This document shows positions 10,819-22,300 of a stretch of DNA of 64,000 bases, one piece after another. The translations under genes were made by a program, and so were the position numbers. Positions within the stretch are counted from its first letter, which is position 1; each line of letters starts with the position of its first letter. The notes beneath the pieces were generated by a model. It made no database searches. It was not told where the DNA came from and worked only from the letters and a program-made list of their open reading frames with translations. The stretch comes from Charina bottae (Eukaryota > Chordata > Lepidosauria > Squamata > Charinaidae): NCBI GenBank assembly GCA_023362775.1, contig JALMGJ010000011.1, forward strand, positions 23,176,001 through 23,240,000, written 5' to 3'.

Positions 10819-13373
10819 TATTAAATAACATCCCCAAATCTGGAATCTCTCAAAAATCTCAGAAAATTGAGATTGGATGTATTGGATATACTGTATTTTG
10901 CTTGGACTGTTGTGAAAAGATTATTATGTACCCCTGAAAGAAAGCTTATATCCCAGACTCTAAAAATTGGCTTAATGAAATTGGTCATCTCTCTTGAATT
11001 AGTTTTGTATTTAAAGAGACGCAGAACTGGACAATACGATTTCATTTGGTCTAGGTTTAATTTACTGTCCAAAATTTGAATCATGATGAAATTGAAAAAT
11101 GTAATATATTTCAATACCTCACCATACATTTTTATTAATGGTTTTTCTTTATATATATATATGTATTTCTGGGGAAGGGTAATTAAAAAAATAGTGCAAA
11201 AACAGCCTAAATGTTAAGAACACATCCACTGAGTTATTTCCTACATGCTAGTTATTCTGCTTATACTTGAAACCTTTGCCCACTAAAAATACAGGGACCA
11301 CTACATGCACGAATACGCAATTAGTTGCTGCACTCAGTTGCTTCAGATGGTTGTTTATGCAGTGATGTCCTTTCTTTATAACTCACCGGGAGGAGACAGC
11401 CTTTACTAGCTGGTGGGTGCATTTGGAGTGTTGGCCAAATAGCTGCCAGGTTACAAAATGGCCCCAAAACACCCATTTACTGAAAGCCAGTGGGTGACAT
11501 AGTTCACCACCATCTCATCCGGACTGCACCATTCCAGGCATGGAGGGTGCAAGAGGGGCTGATGGCCCTTCTCCATGTTTGTGCAAATCACTATCTCAAG
11601 CTATACATGGCCTCAACAATACAGGGTTTCAGACCGGCCCTAAAATTATTTAACTTCCAATGGCTTTTTCTTAAAAGTTTTTGTGGTGTTCTTCCTGGAA
11701 TGAAATTTGATGTAAAACACTTCAGGTAATCTATAGTTATGTGTTGCTCCTTGGCATATTGCTTTTTAATTTTTTTCTTAAATAGCTGAAGTTTTTAATT
11801 AAGTTTGCTAATATAATCAAAAAAGCAGAAACATATAGAAAAAGCAAGTTGTAAATAAAAAGATGTAGAAGCACAGTGAAATTAACAAAAAAAATCAAAT
11901 TGAAATAGCATGGATATAAATTTACATATTAAAATATCTTATATCAATTTGAAAGTTGGAATCGGTGTTAAAATAAATCAATATTACAGTCAGATTATTG
12001 TACAGTAATTTACAGCCTTAGACAGTATAAATGGGTTTATAAATTATAACCCAAGAAAAATAATAAGTTCTGAAAAATTTAACAATTTAGCAAATCACAA
12101 AGAAGGGGGAAATTTTGATGTTTTAGATTAGATGTTATAATCTTATGTTAGGAGAAACTCAGAAATAATAACAGATTTGTTTTTTAAATATGAAGTTGTT
12201 TTGATACTGATGCATACTTCCATAACTGAATTTGCCATTTTTCTTCAGAGGGAACAATTCATACTTTCAGTAAGAAGCATTGAGTATTCTAGCAGCTGTT
12301 GCCATACATAGTATTGTACAAACCCAGTTCAATATATTTTGTAGAAACATAAGGTTGTGCCTTACAACGTTGCTACCAAATGTGGAAGAATTATCCAACC
12401 TGGCTATTGCATTTCCAATATTTTTTTTAAAAAATAAGTGAAATATTAACTGCAAGGGTTATATTTTTCTTCAGTTAATATTGCATGTCAATTGTTCTGT
12501 TCAAATTCTGCATCCATTTGATCATACAGTCTAAACTTGTTCACTTTCTGAACTATACTTCAGCAGTAACTTAGTGATCTGAGTTTTGTGTGTTAAGTTT
12601 TGTATGATACGTTTTTCAAATTTGGTCAAATCTTATTTTGGTAATTCCTTTAGGACTATTTATACGTACTAAAACCAGTGAGTTGGCTCTTCCCATTCTG
12701 AGAGAGAATCTCAAAGGACTTCATCTTTGTTTTATTAATAATTAAGTCTTGCAATCTGTATAAATTTTTCCCCATTGGTCAAATGGGGAAAATTACATTC
12801 TCCTTCATAAAGATAAATATTTAATATCAAAGCAAGTGGTGATAAATCTGGACTAATTCTTTTTCTCTATTTATCCCATACTTTTAGCATGCCACTTAAT
12901 GATCCCTTATAGCTGTATTTTTTTTTATTTGTATCAGATAAAGATTTCTGTACCGACCATGGTCAGATAGTCAATATCGTTTTTAAATGGTTCTTTTACT
13001 GAAATTTGAGAGAGTGTTGCTGTGTAATTTTATGTATCTTGTAAGGCCTTTGGCATTTTAATGGCAAGTACCCAAATAAATAAATGAATTTCTGGATGAG
13101 CACTGCTGACTTAAGGTGGTTACTCTGCTTTCAGAGACCACTGCACCACAGAGATTTAGTTTATGAACCAAAGAAGCCAAAAGCTGAGAAAACAGATGAA
13201 GGTGGACACACTGCCCTGAAGCATATTTGCCTACTGTATGCTTGGGTGATCACGTGAAAAGCCTGCTTCATACGTAAGTTCACGGACCCTGTGCCCTTAT
13301 GAGTAAATGGGATTGAATTGGAGCCAGCATTATATTTGTAACCTTTTATCATAAGTGAAACAGAATCAAATGA
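10819..13373. other. AT-rich region, no gene recognised
   Basis: The sequence is very AT-rich and full of stops in all frames. The - strand at 12250-12990 has the look of an old LINE 3' untranslated region, but I cannot match it. A short LINE-end-like stretch (gtaaggcctttgg ... aataaataaatg) lies at 13040-13087. Confidence 0.4.
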
Positions 13374-13378
13374 TTAGT

Positions 13379-13647
13379 TGTAATGGTATGTGGGAAAGAC
13401 CTTGGGAGACGGGGCGAAGAGATGCTGCCTAGGGAATGGTCAGATAAGAGACAGCATAGCCCACAACTGCAGAATGGACTGGGCAAGAGGCTCAGAAGGG
13501 ACCCTCCCTAGTTTCTCAGGCTGTAAAGGAGACAGCGGGAGATTTGTACTTTCAGACTTGCAAGATTCTGTTAATATAGCTTTACAATAAAGTAGAATTA
13601 GCTTATCTGGTCGTGTTTCCTATCTGGCCTATCTGGTAAGGCTGACA
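13379..13647 (+). mobile_element. solo LTR of an LTR retroelement with 5-bp target duplication
   Basis: The element begins TGTAATGGTATG and ends GGTAAGGCTGACA, so it has the TG...CA ends of LTRs. It is flanked by TTAGT at 13374-13378 and again at 13648-13652. It carries a polyadenylation-like signal (ctttacaataaagtagaatt). A related, rearranged pair lies at 28845-29211. No internal coding region is attached. Family (Ty3-like or endogenous retrovirus) is undetermined. Confidence 0.75.
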
Positions 13648-13652
13648 TTAGT

Positions 13653-15140
13653 TAAGCAAACCCAGGATTGTTTATTCTAACTGCCAGGGACTCTTTTAGG
13701 CAAAGATAATTATTTCCAAAGGCCTTTTAACAGAGCTTGCTTGAACTGGAAATACTCAGGACTAAACCTAATATCTGGGCATTGCAAAATAGAAGATTAT
13801 AGATCTGTGGTAGAGCACTTATATTGCACACAAAAGATCCCAGGTTCAATTCTTGACATCTCCAGATGGAAATGTCAGGAATCAAACATAGAACCTAATT
13901 AGAAATACCTCTGTGCATGTTCATAAGTTGGCCTGCTTTTCTTAAAAATAAAATACAGATGAGGGGACTTGGACTTACACCCCACCTAACATTCTGCTAC
14001 AGTTTCCTCTCATTCCAGATTTCTGCTCACTTGCAGTATCAGAAATGAACTGAGGAAAAATCACTCCAAGCTAAAGGATATTTGCAGCTAAGGAGGAGCT
14101 ATGCCTTCATGCTAGGGCCTGTCCTTATACCATACATACATGTATGTGTGTGTGTATATATGTGTGTGTGTGTGTTATATTTTTCTACATACATGTATGT
14201 GTGTATGTGTGTGTGTACACACACATACACAAGCAAATAGCTGCTGGCATATCTAATTTGGCTACTACTATTAGGTGACATCAACTTATTTATACCAGAT
14301 CTGAAAAAATTGTCCCGATTTGACTATTCTGATTAAGTCCAGAAGAAGAAGGGATGGAGCTTGGAGTGATCTGCAAAATAAATTCATGTCTTTTCTATTG
14401 AGCATCCAGCTATGGTCTTTCCCTAGCCTTATCTATCAAAGATTAAATGTTCAATTAAATGTTCCCTGGATGCTTTTGCTTACGGAACCAACTGCTAAAT
14501 CACATGAAAGCTCTTTTGTAATTGAGCAGCCACAAACACACCTTCTTGCTTCATAATTTCATGTAAGCCTTGAAGGACCTTCATTTGTGTAATTTGCAGA
14601 CATAAAGATAGAAAAGTCTCTCCTAATTTGCAGGAGATTAAGGTTAGCAAACAAAGCTGTGGAGTATGTGCAGAGGACAACTGGCCCTTGTCTTGCTTCA
14701 GAGCTGCCCCTTTTTTGAATTCCTCATCCCCTATGAGCTGGCACCCATTGCTGCCTTTCATATCTGACCTTGGCTTCCCTTGTTCCATGAAGGTTGGACC
14801 AACCTCAGTTTCTCATTGTAGGGAATAATGAGATTTTTGCGTAGATACTGGCACTGGAAAAAAAAAGAGGGCAGAGAACAAAGGATCACTACGAACACAA
14901 AGCCAGGCTTGTTGGCTGGAATTAACTTTCCTAGTGAAGACTGCTCACTCTTCCTCCCACTCTTTTTATTATATAGAGATAGATATGATGCAAGCAAATT
15001 CAGGGAATTATCTAGATGGGCATGAAGAAGTGATGAGAGTGGATCAGTGATTCTTTGAGTCTAGTTCATCTACATTTTCTACCAGTTTCATTCTATTGTG
15101 CACTTGTATAGTGTATAGTGGGATGACAATAAAGTTATTA
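13653..15140. other. no gene recognised; contains a (TG)n/(CA)n stretch
   Basis: A purine/pyrimidine-alternating patch at 14140-14232 combines TG, TA and CA runs and can fold on itself (acatacatgtatgtgtg ... acacacatacac). Other frames are short and unsupported. Confidence 0.4.
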
Positions 15141-15178
15141 TTCTATTCTATTCTATTCTATTCTATTCTATTCTATTT
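15141..15178. repeat. (TTCTA)n microsatellite
   Basis: About seven copies of the pentamer TTCTA follow gatgacaataaagttatta, in the position expected for the A-rich tail of a retroposon end. Confidence 0.9.
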
Positions 15179-15489
15179 TGCAATTGATAACTGGGTGCTC
15201 CCTAGTATGGCAAATAGAATTTCTAGTTTTTATTTACTAGTTTTGCTATTATTACTCTTATTTTTACACGGGTCTTCCAACAGCTCCGTGAATAGTATAG
15301 AAAAAATAATAAAAACTATTTTCTGGAAAAGCAATTTAATAAAAATAATCAGTAATAAAACAGACACCCATAAAGCAAAACAATAAAACAAAAAGAATGC
15401 AATAATTAAAAACAGAATTCGTTTAAGAGAGAGCTTCATCCTATGGAATTGCTATATTGATAGTGCTTGAATAAACAAGAATATCTTCA

Positions 15490-16880
15490 GTTGTCATTAG
15501 AAGCTAAATAGCTTGGGATGGCAACTGTACTTCCTCTGGAAGAAAAGTCCATAATGGGGTGGCCCAACTCCTAGTCACTGCATTGTTGACCAGACCAATC
15601 AGTTGGGCTATGAGGATGACTTCCCCAGCTGATCTGAGTGCGAGGGTTGGATGGTTGTGAGGGGAAGTCAGTCTTTTAAATGCTGCTTAATTCAATAATC
15701 CTGAGTTCTTTAGGGCTTGACAGACGAATGTCAGCACCTTCACTTGGGCTCCACAAAGCACTTTTAAGTATTGGTATTGTATGGTCCTACCCCATTTACC
15801 AATTGAGTAGTTGCATGCTGCACCAGCTGGAATTTCTCTGTCTTAAAAGGAACCTCCCTGTAGAGAATGTGACAGCAATCCAATTGTGAGACATTATTAG
15901 GGCCTGAACTATTGATGTCAAGTTATTCTAGTGTACTGTAGGTAAGGCTGTAGCTGATGAACCAAGGCATTGGTGATCTCTGCTGCTGTCATAATGCTCT
16001 GCTGACAGCATAAAGGCAGGAAGAGGCTCCAGGCTATGTGCACGTTCCTTTAGCAGGAATGACATTTCATTCAGATCAGGCTACCTTCCTTATTCTCAGG
16101 CCCAAGAATCATCTGTCCACAGTACCCATGTGTTACTGAGATTCAGCTTCATTTTATTAGCCCTCATTCACTTCAGGCAATTGTCAAGCACCTGTATAGC
16201 CTTTCCTGTTTTAGGGGAAAGTAGCTAGAGGAAGCTTTAAAAAGATATCAATATAAGATCAACTGTTATAAATACAAATAAATAAATATAAATATAAAAT
16301 CCAAGTGGGAATATGACGTCATATAGTAGGGAGGATACTATGGCACCAGCTACCCCCCAGGAGGAGCTGTTACCTTTCCCATCCCAAGCAGGGTGGCAGA
16401 ACCAGGTCTTCAGATTCTTCCGGGAGCGAGGGGGCCCACCTCACCTCCGAGGGCACTGCAGAGAAGGCCCGCCTCCTGGTGATATCATCTATCATCTACA
16501 TACTGATGACATCACACTTCAAATATCTGGATGACCATCCCTTGATGGTAGATATTGAACAGAGGCAAAAAATAATAGAATTGTAGGACTCCACAGTGCA
16601 ACCCCTGTGGGGATGAACAGTAACTTCCCACTGCCGCTGTAACACGCTGCTCCAGCTCCTCATTCACTGGCTGCTCCGCTGATACTCCATGATTAGTGAG
16701 GTCAAAAGCTTCTGAGGGATCCAGGTGAATCCATGTGGTAGCATTTTCTGGGGAAGATCATTACTTACAGCAGCCAGACTGTTTCAGTGCTCTATTCAGA
16801 TATGAAACCAAACTACGAAAGACATCCCTTGTGTCGCTGTGTCACAGTGCATGTTTGGCACTGTCTTGATCAGGATCCTA
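15490..16880 (-). mobile_element. decayed CR1/L2-type LINE
   Basis: On the - strand several blocks resemble the reverse transcriptase and C-terminal region of the LINE at 56110-58800. At 16313-16470 (reverse) the blocks correspond to the SFRKNLKTWFC region and the WGWLVP-like end. The stretch 15490-16200 resembles a second, older copy in the same orientation. Frames are destroyed throughout, and the two blocks may be separate insertions. Confidence 0.5.
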
Positions 16881-17171
16881 TGGCTCTGGTGCATCCATAA
16901 ACACAACAGGTTCTACTAAATTGTGATACCTAATTTGAGAATGAGATGAGAATGATTTTATCCTCAAATTGCTTTTAATGCTACTGTAATTGCACAACGA
17001 CTAATGGGACAGAGAAATCAGTGATACCAAAAGTCCTATTTTCAGCAGAAAGATTGGGGGTTAGGAGGAACACAAAAGGGGATGCCAGGAGCTGGGCTGG
17101 AGGCAATAAGCTGCAAAAATGAGGTCAGAATATGCAGAAGTGAAAAGAAGTGGGAAGGTTTTGTCTAGGAT

Positions 17172-17316
17172 TATAAAGGAGAACAAGAAAGTACCAAGAA
17201 GTAGCTATGTAAATCTCATTGATGGAGATCAGATTGGTGGCTATAAAAGACCAGTCTGATCTCCCTGAATGAGATTTACATAGTGACTGCTTGGTCCTTT
17301 TTTATTCTCCTTTATA
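17172..17316. repeat. 145-bp miniature inverted-repeat element
   Basis: Two arms of about 60 bp pair with each other. The left runs tataaaggagaacaagaaag ... gtagctatgtaaatctcatt ... ggagatcaga. The right runs tctgatctccctgaatgaga ... tttacatagtgactgcttgg ... ttctcctttata. The short loop is around ttggtggctataaaagacca. No other copy is seen in the window, so its class is unknown. Confidence 0.7.
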
Positions 17317-19235
17317 CTATAAAAGACTTAAGAGGAAATAGATGTAGACAATTTATTCTTGTTTATTGCTAGCTTGCCCTTCTGATCTGAATAGAAGTTT
17401 CTAGTTCTTATAACTAAAAAGAAATAAGTGTTTTTGACAGTTATTAGTCTGTAGAAAAAAATTAAAAAGGGTCTGGCTGAGGACAACTTCCAGCAATTGG
17501 GGGAAAGGATTGGATATCTTTATCCAACATGGTAAATACAGGTTTTTCCTGAAGATAAGTCTGCTCCCTGCCTACTTTCCCCCCCCCCCCCAACAGATGG
17601 AGAACTTGCTCAGGTTTTCTTTTTCCACCCATAGTTATTTCGTGAGAGCTAACTATCCCAGCCACAAACAGTCATTCTGTTTATTTAGAGAAAGAGAAAA
17701 AAAGAAAGTTTCAAATTTACCAGGACATTTTGTAAAACATCTAAATTATACACGCTTATGTCAATTTGAATAATTCTAGAAACCAAAATTGGGACAAGAA
17801 GAATGCACACTTTGATGCAGCTTGAATCCCTCTGACCAAAATGGATAGATGTCCAAAACGGGTTTGAAAAGCACTTTGTGCTGGAGAATTTTTGGCTCTA
17901 AAGAAGCACTTTTCCCACTTTGTGGCAACGAATGCTTGCTTAAGTTTCTCATGTTCAGAAATTAAGAAGCAGTTCCAGAGCAGGCAAGGGCTCAATCTAT
18001 GTATCCCTCTGTTTATCATACTTTCCCTTAATTTCCAGGCGAAAATTGTCTCCCAGATCTTCCCCCGCATACACACAAATCAAACTTCAGGAATGCAGTG
18101 CTCTGCAGAATTGACTTTTGTACTTGTTAAAATTGGGCACGGGTCGTATGCTGAGGGTTATCGGCCAAAAGTCTAGATGCACAAAAGAAATAAGAATGGG
18201 AAGGGAGATCAGTTTGATATTGCCAAAACAAACTGGTAAGTTGTTAGCAGAACATTGTACGCCGTTGGGGCCAGGCTGAATTTTCTTTGAAGATTTTCCT
18301 CTTCGGACGTAGTTGCTGATGCAATTATTGGCACCTTGTAGTCCTTTCTCCAGTGCTACATCAGAGGTACTTTCTCCTTGGAACAGAGCACATTTGCTTT
18401 TGGATACTGAGAGCAGATTCCCTTTCTGGCTATGGCCAGGTTGATCTTCCCCATGCTGGCTGGGAAATTCTGGGAGTTGAAGTCCACACACACATCTTCA
18501 AGTTGCCAAGGTTGATAAACACTGGTCTAGAGGAAGGAAGCATCTGGCCAATCTCTGAGTTTGAGGAATTTTTTTTTTCCCCAGACTGGTGTTTCTAGAA
18601 CCTGGATTGTGGCCCCTGAATGAACCTTACATTTCAAACCATTTGGGGGGGTTGTCCATTCATTTAGCCTTTCTCTCATGTTTCTTTTTCTAGATTTGAA
18701 GCCCTTTGCTTTTGAAGAACGTCAGCAAGTATGAGTGTGTACATACGTCATATTACATGCGCAGCTCATTAAGCCAAGTAGATAGTATTTTTCTCCCACT
18801 TAAAGTTCTGCTATTCATGTATGCAGATATACAAAGTGAGCCAAAACACATTTGATAGGCTATGACTGAAGATAGATAAATTCACTGAAATACCTGCTAA
18901 ACACATAATCAAAAACTCCTTGTATTGTGCTAATATAAACTGCCAGTGTGATACATACTGGTTTTATTTCATAGTTATACTTAGGACATTGCTAATGCCT
19001 TTGTAGCTGTGAGGACAAAAGGTATGGCTGTTTGCATATACTAGATACCTGACGTGTGAATGTGCACTTCCTAGCAAATAAGGGATCTATTTGTCAATGT
19101 GCAAGGAGTCTATACAGTGTACTTATATTTTTTCTGAAAAGCATATCTACTAGATCAGGCATTGTATGGGAAGAGTGAGATCTGAGAGACTAAATACTAG
19201 TGTTTGAATTTGCAAGGAACATAAATTCTAGGTCA
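17317..19235. other. no gene recognised
   Basis: A truncated copy of the palindromic hAT family lies at about 18452-18530 (tgctggctgggaaattctgg ... ggttgataaacactgg). The rest holds only short frames. The transporter's 5' untranslated exon or promoter may lie here but is not recognisable. Confidence 0.4.
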
Positions 19236-19289
19236 GTGTGTGTGTGTGTGTACGTGTGTGTGTGTGTGTACGTGTGTGTGTGTACACGT
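19236..19289. repeat. (TG)n microsatellite just upstream of the transporter start
   Basis: Three TG runs are separated by TACG. The transporter frame stays open through it back to an ATG at 19238, but the encoded Cys/Val/Arg stretch is clearly microsatellite-derived. Confidence 0.9.
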
Positions 19290-19321
19290 CGGTGTGTTTG
19301 GGTTGCATATTCCCTCCCTTG

Positions 19322-22300
19322 ATGGAGAAATCCAAAGCAGACCTAGAAGCAGCTGGAAACTCTGAGGGTGAATCCCATCAAGATCTCCTGCCTGAGGAGC
19401 CAGCTGCCCGCCCTGCCTGGGGATCAAAGGCTCAGTATATCCTTGCCCAGGTTGGCTTTTCTGTTGGACTCGGCAATGTCTGGCGTTTCCCCTACCTGTG
19501 TCATCAAAATGGTGGAGGTGAGTTGACTTGGGTAGGTCTGCCAGAATTGGGACTTGGACTAATGCAAGACTGTCACTTTTTTCTAAGCAATTATGGCTTC
19601 TCACAAATGACTCCAAAGTAGCAGCTTATAAAGCTCTTTTATAATTGGGGTATCTTCTTCCCTTTACTACTGTATCTGCACACAACATTTGCAACTTAGA
19701 TACTCAGTTCCCTGTAAATGGAAAAAGAATGGTTTTCTGGGTTATAGTACATATTTGAGAAATAGTAAATAGACATTAGCCATTTGGACAAAAGCAGGCA
19801 GAGAACTGAAGTGGTGCCTTTGCTGCAGAACACATTCTCTACCATCTAGATCCTTATTCTTCTGGTGGGAGTATTGGCAGACCCTGGGTTTTCACAATGC
19901 TGGTTATCTAATTGCGCAGGACAAACTGACAAGGCTACCCCGCACTCACTTTCCAAACAGTGTTGTGTGAAGTTAGTCCTTTTGACGATCAAGAAAACCC
20001 TCTCTCTTCCTTTCTAAAACATTTGGAAACAGTATTTTTAAACAATCTTTTTTTAACAATAACAACAAATCTGCCTTATACCTGATCCATTTCATCAGCT
20101 TTAGAGTGCTTCAGCACTTTAAGAGGTATAAATGTCTGGTTAAACAATCTTGCCAGGTGCTTAAGAAAAAAAGATGGCACAGAAGGACAATAGAGGCCTA
20201 ATGCAAGAAACATTCAGAATGTGATCCATGAGGTGTATGTGTCTCTCAAGAGAAGTGAAGGGCAAAATACATATTTAAAGGAGGAGATCCATGCAGTAGC
20301 AAGCAAGAGCAGGATTTAGGGTGTGTTTAACCTGCTGAGAGCCAGTTTGGTGTAGCAGTTAAGGCACCAGGCTAGAAACCGGGAGCCTGAGAGTTCTAGT
20401 CCCACCTTAGGCACGAAGCCAGCTGGGTGACCTTGGGCCAATCACTCACTCAGCCCTAGGAAGGAGCCAATGGCAAACCAGGAGACTGAGAGTTCTAGTC
20501 CCGCCTTAGGCACGAAGCCAGCTGGGTGACCTTGGGCCAGTCACACACACTCAGCCCGAGGAAGGAGACAATGGCAAACCACTTCTGAAAAACCTTGTCA
20601 AGGAAACTCCAGGGACTTGTCCGGGCAGTCACCAGGATTCAAAAACTGACTTGAAGGTGCACACACACACACAAAAAAACATGTGCTAGTTTACTGGTGC
20701 ATTGGTCTTTCCCCTTAGTTTTGCCTGTTTCATACCAGAGGGGACTGGAATCTCTAACATGAATTGTTGGATGGATGCTGCAGCTTTATCTTGCCTCTTG
20801 CTGGACAGGTGCTTTTCTGCTGCTGTACCTGCTGCTGCTGCTCATCATTGGGATCCCTCTCTTCTTCCTGGAGCTAGCAGCTGGGCAGATTATCCGACAG
20901 GGCAGCATTGGCGTCTGGAAGCATATCAGCCCCCGCCTAGTAGGCATTGGCTTTGCAAGCTGTGTGGTGAGTGCCATATAGCCATTCTTCTAAATTTGGT
21001 ATTTATTTATATGCCTTGAAAAAAGAAAAAGGTTGAAAAACAGTGGAATAGGGGGAAGCGGTTGAGTGGAGAAGCAGAGAATCCAGATTGCGACTATTGT
21101 ATAGGAGGACGGGGTTAACTGCTTCTCCCCCACATGTGCCTTGAAAGGTAAATACCTTTTTCCTACTGAAAATTGCTCCCAATCTGTGCTGCAAAATAAC
21201 TCTTAGAGGTGTATAACCTGAAGTCCTTGGATTACCTGTGGTCCCAAAAGCATTTGTGACATTCCATATAGGGTCTCAGTGTCTTCAAATGTTTTCAGAT
21301 TGTGATTTTTTTTAACGTGACAGAAGGGAAAGAACACATGACTGGAGAGCTACCCTATTAAAACTATTTAATTTTAATTAATGAAACAGAAATGAAATCA
21401 AACCTAATTTAGATTTTATGGTGGCCTACTCCCTATGGCTTGGAGTGTAATCCTCAGGCTGCCAGTCCCTCTGGAAAAAGTTGCATGCATCTGTTTTGGG
21501 GGGGAAATGCTTCAGAAGAAGTTTAGCATGTTGTAAACACATCATAATCTGTAGTTTGTCTGCACATGGTTTGTTTGTTTATTTACTTTTATTTATTAAA
21601 TCTCTATGACCGCCCATCTCCCCCTCAAGGAGGGACTCGGGGCAGTTGCTCTTTATCAAAGGCAGCTGCATCCATGCCCAGGGACAATGTGGAACACTGA
21701 ATTATTTTGCTTTCCCCTTAGGTGTGTTCCTTTGTTGCCCTATATTATAATGTCATTATTGCATGGAGTCTTTTCTACTTGGGTAACTCTTTCCAGTTTC
21801 CCCTACCGTGGAGTAATTGCCCAGGAACAGAAAACGAAACAGGCATAGGTAAGTGGGAACACATGAAACAACAGGCATACATGGGCTTTTCTTCTTCTGG
21901 CATAACTTAAAGACATTTCTGCACCCCAGAATTATGCTGCTTTTAACAAGGATTCCTCCACTTAGTTCCCAACCCTGGAACCTGGGGTGGCACTATGATT
22001 TTCCAGCTGTTTCCCTCCCAACTGATGACAAGTTCCAAATTCTCCTAAGGCTCCTTAAAATACTGATATCAAAATATCAGGAGTTAGTCCAGTAGATCAA
22101 TTCCAATGGTGGTTTGGCAATTATAGGATGACTCTGACTCAAAGGAAAAGCATATGTTTTTCACGCAAAATTTCTAGGGAGGCCTGAGAAGAATGCTTTT
22201 GAATCACAGACAGCTGCTATTAGTCAACATGGACATAAAAGAGACAGACAGACTAGTGGTCTGGTATAAGGCAGGCATATACTGTATAATCTTACTAATC

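Noticed and set aside
11700..13090. Possible L1-type LINE remnant
   Set aside because: AT-rich texture is suggestive, but no motif or border could be identified.
19238..19321. In-frame upstream extension of the transporter
   Set aside because: The added residues come from a (TG)n microsatellite. The ATG at 19322 matches the family's usual N-terminal length better.
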